Source of the DNA: Tulasnella sp. 424
Lineage: Eukaryota; Basidiomycota; Agaricomycetes; Cantharellales; Tulasnellaceae
DNA: 64,000 bases
NCBI GenBank assembly: GCA_019633425.1
Contig: WSUB01000182.1
Location: 1-64,000 of the forward strand
Direction: 5' to 3'
Positions 22,507 through 32,759 of this stretch are shown here, one piece after another. Made by a program: the position numbers and the translations under genes. The first letter of the stretch is position 1. Every line of letters starts with the position of its first letter. Below the pieces are notes generated by a model. It saw only the letters and a program-made list of their open reading frames with translations. It had not been told where the DNA came from and made no database searches.

Positions 22507-23846
22507 TCGACGATCCGGATGCTTTCATGACTTGACTACTGTCTCTCCGACCAGAAATACATAATACCTTGAAACTTTAACATCCTCGCAGACTTTGTGA
22601 CCTCTACGCTCCCTAATCGACCCTCCAAATCGGATTGACTTGCTGCCCTGTTGATCGGAAGCGGGGATGCTGGTCGTCCTCGTACGCCATTTGCAGTTCC
22701 GGCTCATTACTACCAGAAGAAATCTGAGAAACCGTGGAGGTTGTTGCTGCAGCTGAAGACGGGCTGTTCAGAGCACGAGGGGAAATGTTCAATGATGCAC
22801 AAAGGAGCCGATATTTGGAGCGGATCTTTGTCAAGTCCAACGGAGAGACCTGTGACTCGGATGAAAGGTTTTCTCCCCGCGTTTGGCTTGATTGTACGAG
22901 ATGGGATGGGTTTTGCTTCGGGTACGCGGATACGAGTTCCAGGAGGTGTGTGACATGACGAAGGGCACGACTAAAGTGGAGTAGCCGTCAGCGTCTTTGT
23001 CTCATGGACAACCTGAATGCCCCTGCTTACTTTCGCCTTTCATCGACAGGAGAGGCGGATTTGATAACTGCGGTCCAAAAAAGAGCGAATCCTTTATAAA
23101 ATCCAACTTCTTCCCAAATCTCATAACCTTTTTCCCTTCCCAGAGCCCGCCCCTCGATTAAGCCATGGATACGGCCATGAGCGAAGCCGTCTTCATAACC
23201 AGAGTTGTAAAATCTGCGAAGTGAATATTTATCAACAGAGAAAGATTCTGGTCGTTCTCAGCGACGTACGACTGCTCGAGGTTTGCCAGACTGTCGAGGG
23301 GAAAGTCCATATTAGGAGTCAATAAGAGAAGGTGGGTTTGTAATCTGAGCCGTACCCAATGCGGTGTTACCTCCACATTTCCTCGGTTGTTTTTTGTTTG
23401 TTTATCCTCATCGGTCGACGGACGTGTGTTGCGTGATTGAACTCGAAAATTCCGTCGGAATAATACAAAAGGGGAAGGAAGAGACCTCACAAGTGAAACC
23501 TTATCTGCAGAACCGTGCCTCCCGTTCTTCAGACCCGGTCAGCTCGTTCTGAAATCCCCTATAAAGTAGACTATATCCAATAAAATCTTTAATTCTACCT
23601 CGCCAAACTTCTGCAATATCTCGTTGGAGGCATGCAAGCATGCTGGTGAGACTGCATCGATCGGCCTTGCCTCCAGCCCCCTATCTCAAGTGCGTATATA
23701 TATCGGCCGGATTTGTATGTTCCAAGTTCTCCCTAGAAAACCGTCTCTCTCGCACTACATCCCTGTTCCTTGGTGCCGACAATCGTTAGTTCCACGTCGG
23801 CCTTCAGGCACCCCTCGGTCTCTTGCCTGATGCATTACGCCCACAG
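22507..23846. other. Mostly unassigned 1.3-kb stretch
   Basis: No gene is well supported. A minus-strand frame at 22613-22840 (LTKIRSKYRLLCASLNI then a Ser/Ala-rich part) looks protein-like but lacks a clear start exon. A short plus-strand frame from 23006 codes about 31 residues. TATA-like sequences lie near 23093 (tttataaaat) and 23696-23702, the latter about 145 bp upstream of the small gene at 23847. Confidence 0.35.
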
Positions 23847-24111
23847 ATGTCACGCTCACAGCAAGCAGGTAGCGCTGAAGGACTCGATAGCAGGGAGACA
23901 GTATTTACTGAAATTGTACGACCCAAAGGGTATGTGGCTCACACTCTTTTGTATAAAGTCGGGGTGCAGAATGACATCTGACGGTGTATATAGGCTTGTG
24001 ATGACGGACAAGACGCGAGGGATTCAGGCTGCGCCTACTCTCCTCGTTCCACCACCAAAACCAAAGCCTAAGCATCCAGAAAACTCATCCCCGACGACAG
24101 CTATGGATTGA
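23847..24111 (+). CDS. Small protein, 66 residues, unknown function
   Basis: Two exons, 23847-23929 and 23994-24111, join in frame across a 64-nt intron (gtatgt...atatag). The product has 66 residues starting MSRSQQAGSAEGLDSRE. The N-terminal half is polar and acidic. The C-terminal half is basic and proline-rich (LLVPPPKPKPKHPENSS). There is no signal peptide, cysteine motif or membrane segment. A tatatat box lies about 145 bp upstream and an acag directly precedes the ATG, so a 5'-UTR intron is possible. The gene immediately precedes the tandem peptide array and shares its small two-exon layout and strand, but I see no clear sequence homology to those peptides. Confidence 0.5.
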
Positions 24112-24390
24112 TGAATCGAGAATGTTTCGTTTGTTTTCGAGCCTTGGTGACTGTATTAGGAAGTTTTGCATGTACGAGTTGGTAAATTATTCGCGTAGCA
24201 CCATGTGGAGTTTCTTACGAACGCGACCTCGTGATGGAGTGTGATGATTTCCCGGTCATAGAAGCTTAAGGATTGTGGAATGTTTTGGGATAGGGGATCT
24301 ATCGCTTTTCTTCCCCGGGCGCTACTTGTGATTGCACAGATGACGAGCGCGTGCCGATAAGATCGCACCGTAAATCTTGTGACCCTTCAG

Positions 24391-24404
24391 AAATATATAT
24401 ATTT
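24391..24404 (+). promoter_or_regulatory. TATA-like box conserved in all array units
   Basis: An aaatatatatattt run is followed by ttgattggctggcgctgataactg and the pyrimidine tract. Equivalent TA runs occur at about 25019-25030, 25636-25645 and 26278-26294, at similar distance (about 150-185 bp) from each peptide ATG. Conservation of the box, the downstream CT-rich tract and the ccaat motif in four copies suggests a core promoter. This is inferred from position and repeat conservation only. Confidence 0.5.
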
Positions 24405-24556
24405 GATTGGCTGGCGCTGATAACTGCCCTCTGCCCTCTCCTTTCCAATCTTTCTCTACAGAACCAAGGTAGGCAATGTCTTTTGCCAGCGCACTCATTG
24501 TCGTGGGCTGACAGATGCTTTCTAGGCCAAAGTCCAGACCATCTAGTGCAGCTACA

Positions 24557-24727
24557 ATGTCTAATCCGTCCACGTACCTGAATACACCGTGAGTCGCATG
24601 CCACGCACCGCTTCTTTATGTGGCCGGTGGCGCTCAGTGCCGGTTTATTAGAGTTAACTACGTCGACCCGACGGGTGGAGAACCAAAGGATTCGGTCGTC
24701 AAAGTCGACCAGGGCAAACCGAAGTGA
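24557..24727 (+). CDS. Tandem micropeptide gene, copy 1 (35 residues)
   Basis: Exons 24557-24588 and 24652-24727 flank a 63-nt intron (gtgagtcgc...ttattag) and total 108 nt, giving 35 residues plus stop. The peptide starts MSNPSTYLNTPVNYVDP, continues TGGEPKDSVVKV and ends DQGKPK. It is polar, has no cysteine and no signal peptide or membrane helix, so it is probably cytosolic or released by an unconventional route. The start is fixed by conservation in all four copies. I do not recognise the family. Confidence 0.65.
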
Positions 24728-25187
24728 GGAAGTCCCAACGCGGAACCTTGGGGCGTGGAGTCCTGAGTTTGTGTGCATGGGGATGATATTCTGTCCGTTT
24801 CCAATGAAGATTATTGTCTTGCTCTTTCCGCGAGTATGCGCTGTATCGAGGACTTGAGAAGATATCGTCGATCCCTGAAAAAAGAGGGGTTGGCGACGGA
24901 ATTGGGCCGCCTGTTCACCTTGAGCGGTGTGGGCTCTGCGTGTTCCCTGGGCGCTACCCTTGATTGCACAGAAGCTCGTGCTGATAAGACCGCACCGTCA
25001 ATCTTGTGACCCATCGGGAGTATATATACTTGATTGGCTAGCGCTGATAACTGCCCTCTTCCCTCCCCCTTCCAATCCTTCTCTGCAGAACATAGGTAGG
25101 CGTCGACGCCTTTTCCTAGCGCACTCATTGTCCTGGTCTCACCGACGCTTTCTAGACCAAAGTCCAGACCATTTGGTGCACCTAAAA

Positions 25188-25352
25188 ATGTCAAACCCAT
25201 CCACGTACCTGAATACGCCGTGAGTCGCATGCTACGCACCGTTTCTTCATGTGGCCGGTGGCGCTCAGTGCTGGTTCATTAGAGTTAACTACGTCGACCC
25301 GACGGGTGGAGAACCAAAGGATCCGGTCATCAAGGTCGAAAAACCGAAGTGA
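25188..25352 (+). CDS. Tandem micropeptide gene, copy 2 (33 residues)
   Basis: Exons 25188-25219 and 25283-25352 total 102 nt. The first 24 residues are identical to copy 1 (MSNPSTYLNTP and NYVDPTGGEPKD). The tail is shorter (PVIKVEKPK) because of a 6-nt in-frame deletion relative to copy 1. The intron keeps the same position, phase 2, and nearly the same sequence. This is the closest relative of copy 1 and probably the product of a recent unit duplication. Confidence 0.65.
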
Positions 25353-25802
25353 GGAAGTCCCAACGTGGAACCTTGGGGCGTGGAGTCCTGAGTTTGTGTG
25401 CATGAGGATGATATTCTGTCCGTTTCCAATGAAGATTGTTTTCTTTCTCTTTCCGCGAGAGTACGCTGTATCGAGGACTTGGGAAGATCTCGTCCATCCC
25501 TTAAAGAAGAGTTGGGCCACCTGTTCACCGTGAGCGGTGTGGGCTCTGCGTCTTCTTCTCTTCCCTGGGCGATTGCACAGAAGACGAGCTCGTGCCGATA
25601 AGACCGCACCGTCAATCTTGTGACCCATCAGGAGTCTATATATATGATAGGCTGGCGCTGATCACTGCCCTCTGCCCTCTCCCTTCCAAATCCTTCTCTG
25701 CAGAACATAGGTAGGCGATGTCTTTTGCCAGCGCACTCATTGTCCTGGTCTGAGGGGCGCTTCTTAGGCCAAAGTCTAGCCAAACCATCTTGTACACCTA
25801 AA

Positions 25803-25985
25803 ATGTCTAATCCATCCACGTACCTCAATGCACCGTGAGTCGCATGCTACGCACCGCTTCCCAATATGACCGATGGCACTCAATGGTGGTTCATTAGAGT
25901 TAACTACGTCGACCCGACTGGTGGGGAGCCAAAGGGCTCGGTTGCCGAAGTCAAGCAACAACAGGGCAATGCGAACTCGGCGTGA
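25803..25985 (+). CDS. Tandem micropeptide gene, copy 3 (39 residues)
   Basis: Exons 25803-25834 and 25898-25985 total 120 nt. The conserved head MSNPSTYLNAP-NYVDPTGGEPK is kept, with Thr10 changed to Ala. The tail (GSVAEVKQQQGNANSA) differs in both sequence and length, and the length difference is again a multiple of three. A TGA ends the frame. The same donor cc|gtgagtcg and acceptor ttag|agttaac are used. Confidence 0.65.
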
Positions 25986-26462
25986 CGAATGACAATGTCC
26001 CGACCCGGAACCTCGGCGCGTGGGGTCCTGAATTTGTTTGTATCTGTCCGTTTCCAATAAAGAATATATTTTTCTCTTTCCGCGAGAGTACGCTGTATCG
26101 AGGACTTGGAACGGTCTCGTCCATCCCCGAAAAAAGAGGGGTTGGCGACGGAATTGGGCCACCTGTTCACCGGTGGGGGCTCTGCGTCCTCTTCTCGTCC
26201 CCGGCGCTACCCTTGATTGCACAGAAGACGAGCTCGTGCTGATAAGACCGCACCGTCAATCTTGTGACCCACCAGGAGTATATATATATATATTTGATTG
26301 GCTGACGCTGATAACTGCCCTCTGCCCTCTCCCTTCCAATTCTTCTTTGCCGAACGAAGCTTCGAAGGTAGGCGACGTCTTTTCCTAGCGCCACGCACTC
26401 ATTGTATAGTGGTCTCACCGATGCTTTCTGGGTCAAAGTCCAGACCATTTGGTGCACCTGAA

Positions 26463-26666
26463 ATGTCTAACTCTTCTATGTACCTGAATGCGCCGTGAGT
26501 CGCGCGATAGGCACCGCTTAGTAGTTATATGGACATGACGGTGGCGCTCAAATGCGGTTTTGTTAGCGTTAACTACGTGGAGCCGACGAGTGCGGAGCCA
26601 AAGGATCCGGTCGCCCAAGTCCCAAAGGACCAAGGCCAGCAACAGGGCAATGTGAAATCGAAGTGA
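26463..26666 (+). CDS. Tandem micropeptide gene, copy 4 (43 residues)
   Basis: Exons 26463-26494 and 26567-26666 total 132 nt. This is the most diverged copy: it begins MSNSSMYLNAP, then NYVEPTSAEPKDPVAQV, with a longer Gln-rich tail ending GQQQGNVKSK. The intron has grown to 72 nt and the acceptor is ttag|cgttaac, yet the frame stays open and the substitutions are mostly conservative. Survival of the frame in the oldest copy argues that the peptide is selected for. Confidence 0.6.
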
Positions 26667-27165
26667 GGAGTGACCGCGTTCCTCGATCTAACGCGGAACC
26701 TCGCCGCGTGTACATAGCCCTGCGTTCGAGTGCACGCTATGATAATCTGTTCCGTTCCCAGCAATGTATTTTCTTTTTGCTGTCACAAAAGTACGCGATG
26801 TCAAGGGTTTGGAAAGGTTTCCCCCCACCCCTAAATTTGTACAAAGGTTGGTGTAGACGGCCATCTGTTCACTAGGGCCTCCCCAGCTGAGGCCTGCCTA
26901 AAGAGGATATATCGCGTGCCTGAGGCCGTTATAGGCAAATTGGTCACTCGAAGTCTTCTCGCGGTGAATTCCATTCGACGGTGGAATATTGAGAATTAGA
27001 GGGAATTATGACATTTCGGGGTATAACTATACTAGACAGAATAAGAGAAAATAGTTCAAGGTACGAGGGGTTGAACCGGCGGGAGGAGATGGGATAAAGA
27101 TATAAACGTCGACCTCAGGGAAGAGCGAGGTGAGAGTGGGTTTGATACGCCCAAGGCCGACAGTA

Positions 27166-27481
27166 TTAATATCTTGTTGTTCCTCTTGAACGGGAGCGAC
27201 GACGACTGCCACAGCGGCAGCAAATGATGTCGAGGAAGAAGTTCCAAATGGCGACGAGGACCTGTGCAGGCCAGTTTCAATCAGCGTCAAAATTGAGAAA
27301 TCCGGCGAAAAATGCAAGGCACGTACGGAAGTGATACCGCTGACTATGGCCATGAACACTCTGGCGATTGCAGAGATGACGGAGTTGATAGCGCGTCCGA
27401 TTGCTGAGAATATTGAACCCTGTATCGAGACCTGTGAGTACATTATTTCTGTGGTTGTGCGGGTAGTGGTAGGCTTACCAT
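27166..27481 (-). CDS. Small CC-motif membrane protein (67 residues), member 1
   Basis: Exons are 27479-27481 (only the ATG), 27327-27431 and 27166-27261, 204 nt together. The product begins MVSIQGSIFSAIG and has one long hydrophobic stretch of small residues (NSVISAIARVFMAIVSGIT), an aromatic segment (VLVAIWNFFLDII), then CCRC and a basic tail (GSRRRSRSRGTTRY). This suggests a hairpin or single-span membrane peptide whose cysteines could be lipid-modified. Paralogues lie at 48182-48510 and 51127-51467 with identical intron positions. The function is unknown. Confidence 0.75.
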
Positions 27482-27537
27482 GATTAAGTGATTGCAGGTG
27501 GATGATGAGGAAGTGGAATGGTCAACGTCGCGAGCGG

Positions 27538-27544
27538 TTTTATA
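27538..27544 (-). promoter_or_regulatory. TATA box of the small membrane protein gene
   Basis: On the minus strand this reads TATAAAA, about 57 bp upstream of the ATG at 27481, a normal distance for a fungal TATA box with a short leader. Confidence 0.5.
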
Positions 27545-28519
27545 GACGTCGACTGCTCCAAAAGGTCGTCATCGGACAATGACCTCAAAGTGGCACGCTA
27601 AACGTGTCATTGGAACATGACATCATCAGTCATCAGTCACGTGATCGCGCCCACCGCTCGCGCAGTATTGCCGACCGGCAAGAGAGCCTCATGGAAGTGG
27701 AGAGTATCCATCGCATGACATTCACTACTCGTCATTCGGTGCGTATTCTCAGGCCGTGCGGTAAACTCCGCCAGCTCATATGAGCGTAAGCTAGCCGGTG
27801 GTACTACGTTTCCGCCGTCGGCAAGTTCGAGGTCGAGGAGGTGGCTTGAGTCAACCCCACAATCTAGCAAGGGGGAATTATAAAGGGAAACATGATAGAA
27901 AATGCGGTTAAAGCCGCTGCTTGAATATGGTCGGTTGGTTGTTCAGTCCTCCCAATTCCAGGCCTAATTATAATGCCTGCAGTCACCCGGAATTTGCGAC
28001 CCCCGCGACCACCACGCATAGACGACCATCCTCGTTACATCGAATATCAACTAGTTCTCTACTGCCTGTACCTTAGTTTTAATCAAAGTCATCACGCGGG
28101 ATGCAATAATAGACCCAAGCAGGGAGCTTTGCAAGTGGCCCAATGTACAACCCTAACATGAAAGAGGAAATTTCCTTTTGTTCTGTCGAGGCACTCTGTA
28201 ACGTTCCCCTCGATTCCTCTCTCTCATCTCACATCACAGCCTTCCGTCAGGACCTCTCGACCGGGCCACGTGGTTTCTGATGGGGGGTGGAGCGATGCAC
28301 CTCATGCCATAAGCGGGTACTTGCCGATGTGGTTTGCCAGCACAAAATCTCAATCCTGTGTTTTTTCTTTTTTCCCTCCCTCCCTCCCTTCCCTTCGAGC
28401 TTGCTCGGCCAGCCCTTGCGGCCTTTTCAACCAACCCAACTACGCCTTGGGACAGCGTCCCCGGGTCGGCACTCTTTCTCAAACCTGCTTTTACTTTCAA
28501 AACGCGAGCCGGACTCGCC
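27545..28519. other. Intergenic, no supported gene
   Basis: Nearly 1 kb between divergent genes. Short frames at 27637-27870 (-) and 27973-28161 (+) show no motif or intron-linked partner. A CT-rich tract (28370-28400, repeated ccctccctccct) precedes the next gene and is typical of fungal promoters. Confidence 0.45.
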
Positions 28520-30348
28520 ATGGTCATCGCGACCTTCGTCCTGGCTATTTCTTTTTTTCTCTCTTCAATACTCCCACTATCCATAGCACAGCAAGTACGG
28601 AGACAGGTGGTAGACGATTCGGATCCAGCCATCTCCTACGGTGTCGCGACTGCGGACGGCCAATCTGGACAATGGGAAGCCATGGACGCCACCCAACAGG
28701 CCACATTCTGTGCAGCCGCCAACTGCTGGAATATTTTGGACACCAGTCAAGTCTACGGAGGTAAGTAAGCTCAGTATATAGTTGCCTTCGTAGCCGAGAT
28801 TGAAATGCAGCGTAAAGGTACATGGCACCAAGGGTACGGCCCGGTCACCATTTCATACACATTCAACGGCACGGGAGTAGCGGCCTACTTTGTCTTCTCA
28901 AATCAGTCTAATCCCATCGCAAACATCTCATTCTTTATTGATGGTCAGCTGTCTCAGGCGTTTGGAGGAGCAATTAATGGAATGGACGGACCACTATCCT
29001 ACAATGTCCAGCTGTTCGCAGTCTCTGGCCTTCCAGACCAACCCCACGAACTCGTCATCTCCCAAAACGGAGGCTCGTCTCCCATGATGTTCGATTATTT
29101 GACTTACGACGAGGTAGCAACCGATGCTGCTGGCTCGGATGGTCTCTCATCGTCGACGGCGACGGCAGCTGCAGTGCGAGCAAGCGCTGCACCGGTCGAC
29201 CCACTCAGAGTACCCGCATCACACGGAGCGGCAAGGAGTGTAGTGGGTGCTGCGGTGGCCAGCGCCCTACTCGGAACCCTCTTTCTGGTTGTTGCGGTCA
29301 AGCTTTTCCTTCGAGTCAGGAAGCGCAAAAGCCTAGAAAAATGTACGCATTGTTCTTAATCTTACTTGCATTTTCTAATACCCTTCTCCTCTGCTTTCAT
29401 CAGTGCCTTCCAAGTACGACATAGACGAGGAAGCCCCACCGGTTGTCATCACCCCATTCCGACCTCCTTCAGACATCCTATCCTCTAGTACGGAGCAATA
29501 CAGCAGGCCCGACCGCCCCGCCCCCCAATACGCCGAGTCGACGACAGGTCTGTTTTACCTATAATGCGCATCTCCTCTATTCTCTTCTCACTGAACAATT
29601 CTCTGGTTCCTTAGAAGCCACCAGCGATGAGTCCAACGCAACCCAGCCTGAGCAGTCAGACAGGAGATCTCGGTTCAGAAGCGCAGTCTCAACCGTTGTT
29701 GCAGCTCTAACGCCATGTCAAATAACTTCGTTCTCCAGGGTCGAGCTTCGGACAGCGCTAGCAGCTCTCGTCCACCCGGCCCACCAACAACCTCACGGCG
29801 TTCAACACAACACTCGCACGGATACACTCGACCAACGACTGGCCTCAGAATCCAAATATTCTCAATCGGTAGTACCAGTAATTGGCCAACCCGTGTCACC
29901 CAAAACCTTAAACGCATCTCTGGGCTCGATCACCGCCTCTCCTTCGCTGCGTAGCGTTTCCTCGGTTTCGTCCACTTTCCGCTCCCCTTCGGTACCCCCA
30001 ACCGCTCCCCTCCGCCTCCCTCGATCGTTCGACCAGTTTTCTCCTCCATCCCTTCCTCGATTCACCTTTGAAGAACGACGCCATCGTCGTCCTGACACGA
30101 TAATGGACCCCGAAGTCTTGCAAAGCCAAATCCAAGCCCTATTGTGGAATGCTCCTCCACTCCCAAATCGTGCACGAACTCCTTCAGCACCACCGCCGTA
30201 CGTTTCCCGACCGTCGACTCCAAGAGCTAGTCTCGCCAGCCGGCGAACCACGGTGCCTCCACCAGTTGGACCTGATGGGAATGCCCTGCCCTTACCACCC
30301 TTACCACCCTTACCACCGTTGCCCGAGAAGGTTGCCAACAGGATCTAG
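28520..30348 (+). CDS. Type I single-pass membrane protein with Pro/Ser-rich cytoplasmic tail
   Basis: The start MVIATFVLAISFFLSSILPLSIAQ at 28520 is a signal peptide. An ectodomain of about 190 residues contains Trp/Tyr-rich motifs (CWNILDTSQVYGG, GPVTISYTFNGTGVAAYFVF, FDYLTYDEV) suggestive of a jelly-roll-like fold. One transmembrane helix follows (AAVASALLGTLFLVVAVKLFL), then a basic stop-transfer (RVRKRK). The cytoplasmic tail is long, disordered and Pro/Ser-rich, ending PLPPLPPLPPLPEKVANRI at TAG 30346-30348. Introns lie near 28761-28817, 29343-29402 and 29550-29611. The pattern matches a large, uncharacterised family in mushroom-forming fungi. The role is unknown, a surface sensor being one possibility. 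Confidence 0.7.
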
Positions 30349-30741
30349 CAGGCCTTTCTCTGTTTCAGGGACTTTTTCCTTCTACCGTTCATTCATTTCA
30401 CTGTTCTCGCATTGCGCCTTTCTCGCTCTTTATCACATACTTTGTACTTCTTGTAGCCTTATGATTTCCACTCCTGTGCCGCGCGGTACATCATCTGATG
30501 CATCTATTCAATTCGATGGTAGGAACAACTTGTGACCCGTCCTCGCCGTCATGTGCTCTCCTGGTCTCCATTCAGAGAAGGGCATCCAAGACTGCTTGTA
30601 AAAGTATGTCTCAGGACGGCACCGCAGGTCTGAGGACCGAAAGAAAGAGGGCCATGCGATTAGCCAAGAGCAATTTACATTGCGTGCCTTGTCTAGAGCG
30701 ACGCCTGAGGTCACCAGAAAGAACATTCCTCGACGAGGAGC

Positions 30742-31486
30742 CTAGCGGACGAACAAACGCTTCCCTCGCTGTGGTAATGCCACTCCAACCTTCCCTTTCT
30801 CTTCAACATACATTCTGTACGCTTCACGAAGATGCTCAGGGGCTAGTGGCCCGGAGTCTCCTCTGGCCTGCTGGACCTGGCGAGCTGGACGAGTGTCAGG
30901 CCAACCTGAATGAGGAGAGGTCGAATAAACAAACCTTTTTCTACCATCTCGCCGACGAAAACTTTGGAGAATCCAGATATCACTTGCGCAACGTTCATGC
31001 TGGGGTTCGTTCCGAAAGTGTGGCTGACGAACTAGAACCAAAGGGTTTAGATAGAATCGTGACCATGAAACCGAGAGAGATACCTTGCGGACAGTATTCT
31101 TGTTGATAGCTGATCTTCGATACTGTTCGTATCGGTCATGTTGGTCTTGCGTAAAGTTCTCCATTAAAACTCTACGGCGCGTTGAGCATGACCTACTGCC
31201 CCGAAGTATTCGAGGAAACCACCCACTTCAAGTTCGCCTTGGACTGACTTTGCCACTTCTGCTGGGTGGTGTAGTCATCCTCTTCCATCGCCATAAAGTC
31301 CTCTTCGTCTGCATCGTCATCCGCTCCTCCCCCCGTGTCATCGTGCGCCGGGTTGCTGGCTTTCATGCCCTTCAAGTGGACGGGGACCACCGACGCATCT
31401 CTGTCGGCCTTTCGTCTTTTGGCAGCTCGAAGCCCTGGCGTTCCTGGCGGACTGATGGACTCTAGATTCTTGCGCTTCAGTGACAT
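30742..31486 (-). CDS. TAF11: TFIID subunit TAF11
   Basis: Histone-fold subunit of the general transcription factor TFIID, which pairs with TAF13. The start MSLKRKNLESISPPG at 31486 begins a nuclear, acidic leader (DDDADEEDFMAMEEDDY). The conserved fold follows after an intron: MENFTQDQHDRYEQYRRSAINKNTVRK, then HTFGTNPSMNVAQVISGFSKVFVGEMVEK, then PLAPEHLREAYRMYVEEKGKV, each on its own exon. The last exon ends GKRLFVR at 30742. The order, NTVRK, the VFVGEMVE motif and the final LREAYR helix are all characteristic. Three introns. It converges with the type I membrane protein gene. Confidence 0.88.
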
Positions 31487-31634
31487 AGAGGATGTGGTGA
31501 TGGGTGGTCAACGGTCCAAATCCTAAACGCGCGACACGAATGCAGCGAGCCCGGCGATTTTGTCTAATGTCACACAGCCCGAGGAGCTGGATTTTCGCTG
31601 TGCGCCCTTCACCTACATCCAGTTGACAACTAGA

Positions 31635-32600
31635 ATGCCGTGGCAAAAGACATTTAACCTTCCACGAAAGTCGAAAGGGTGCGCTTTGAAAACTTTTCCG
31701 CCCCGTTGGAAAGCTCAAGGACGATTGATCCGTCTGCTGCACAGAATGTACCTAGTCACCGATACCGTGGTTTCGAACATACAGGATGGCCTGAGAGATA
31801 CTCAAGTAAGTACGATGTATAATATACTACTCTAGCCGGATAAGCTGACTATCCTCGATGATTTTCTTCAGATTGGCATTCTTCATCTCTTCATGTTAGT
31901 GGCAATGCTTACTGCGACTCATCATCCCCGCTCAACGGACAGAGCGTTTTCAGCCAGCATACCAGTGCAGCCATTACAATTAATGAGAATTATGATCCAG
32001 GTCTGTCTTTCCATATATATGATGTACTCCTCAAACCCTAACACTCCTCTTCGTCCTAGATGTCCGCAAAGGTGACACCCGTACAGATTAGCGTGCAATG
32101 GAACGCATACCAATCCCTCCGGAGTATCCTCTTCCAGATATGAGCAACGCTCTCGACCGAATTGTTCCAGAATCATTTCCCTGGCTACATACTGACGAAG
32201 GCCCAGAGTCAGTGGCGCCTCTACTTTCTGGGTGATGTCATCATCTGACGATCCATCTCCTCTAGCGACTCGTATGATTACATTGCTCCTAGAAGATTAT
32301 TTATTCCTGATGTTTGTTTAATTCCGATACACAGCGTCTCACATACCAAAACGTCTATCATCGGGCCGTCGATTCAAATACCAATTACAGGTAGGATTCG
32401 CAGTTCAATGGCGGAGTTTAGACCTTTACTAAAACTGCTGTAGGTGGAAGGTTAAATTTGGGAACATGGCAAGGTATGCTCCGACGCGCTTCTTCGTCCT
32501 TTGAACGCACATTTAGAGGTCGGACCGTAATCTAGGCATATATCTCGCAGAATTTCGAGAGGCTGCTCATACTCGCACGGTCGTCGCTACCATTCTGTGA
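31635..32600 (+). CDS. YjbQ/UPF0047 family protein
   Basis: Small soluble protein of the YjbQ family. Bacterial members have thiamine-phosphate synthase-like activity, but the eukaryotic role is not settled. The start MPWQKTFNLPRKSKG at 31635 is typical. The exons then read [65 protein letters not shown] and SIIGPSIQIPITGGRLNLGTWQG, the last matching the UPF0047 family signature. The final exon gives IYLAEFREAAHTRTVVATIL and TGA at 32598-32600. About seven introns in under 1 kb; the IQHTS codon is split by an intron. It converges with the YPP1-like gene. Confidence 0.85.
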
Positions 32601-32759
32601 GTGGCAAACGAGATGAACAGTAGTTGCTGCGTGTTAACCCTTAGCCTTTAGCCCTTAAGGTTGTCTATCTTAGGTCGGAAGTACACGCGTAGGATAAGAG
32701 GAACGATCTGTATTTCACCTAAATGTGACGCCATGAATAGGTCTACTATAGTGAATCCG

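Larger units (their letters stand above)
24331..26875 (+). repeat. Four tandem direct repeats of about 0.6 kb
   Basis: Units begin at the shared attgcacaga motif near 24331, 24963, 25572 and 26215, so the period is about 610-645 bp, and the last ends near 26875. Each unit carries in order a TA-rich TATA-like box, a ctgccctctgccctctccc tract with a CCAAT-like ccaat, a probable 5'-UTR intron (gtaggc to tttctag), an ATG with a two-exon small reading frame, and a conserved 3' part with ttccgcgagagtacgctgtatcg and gttcacc. Copies 1-3 are closest and copy 4 is the most diverged. The repeat unit is therefore a whole gene with its promoter. Confidence 0.9.

Noticed and set aside
25776..26222. Minus-strand frames of 90-150 codons in every array unit (VDVVNSNEPALSATGH type)
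   Set aside because: They are antisense to the spliced micropeptide exons and intron, lose frame between units and have no consistent start. The plus-strand two-exon frame explains the conservation better.
24331..26875. CRISPR-like array
   Set aside because: The repeats are 0.6-kb gene-length units without short spacers, in a eukaryotic genome.
30498..31106. Plus-strand frame of 202 codons
   Set aside because: Antisense to the TAF11 exons, whose protein motifs are unmistakable.
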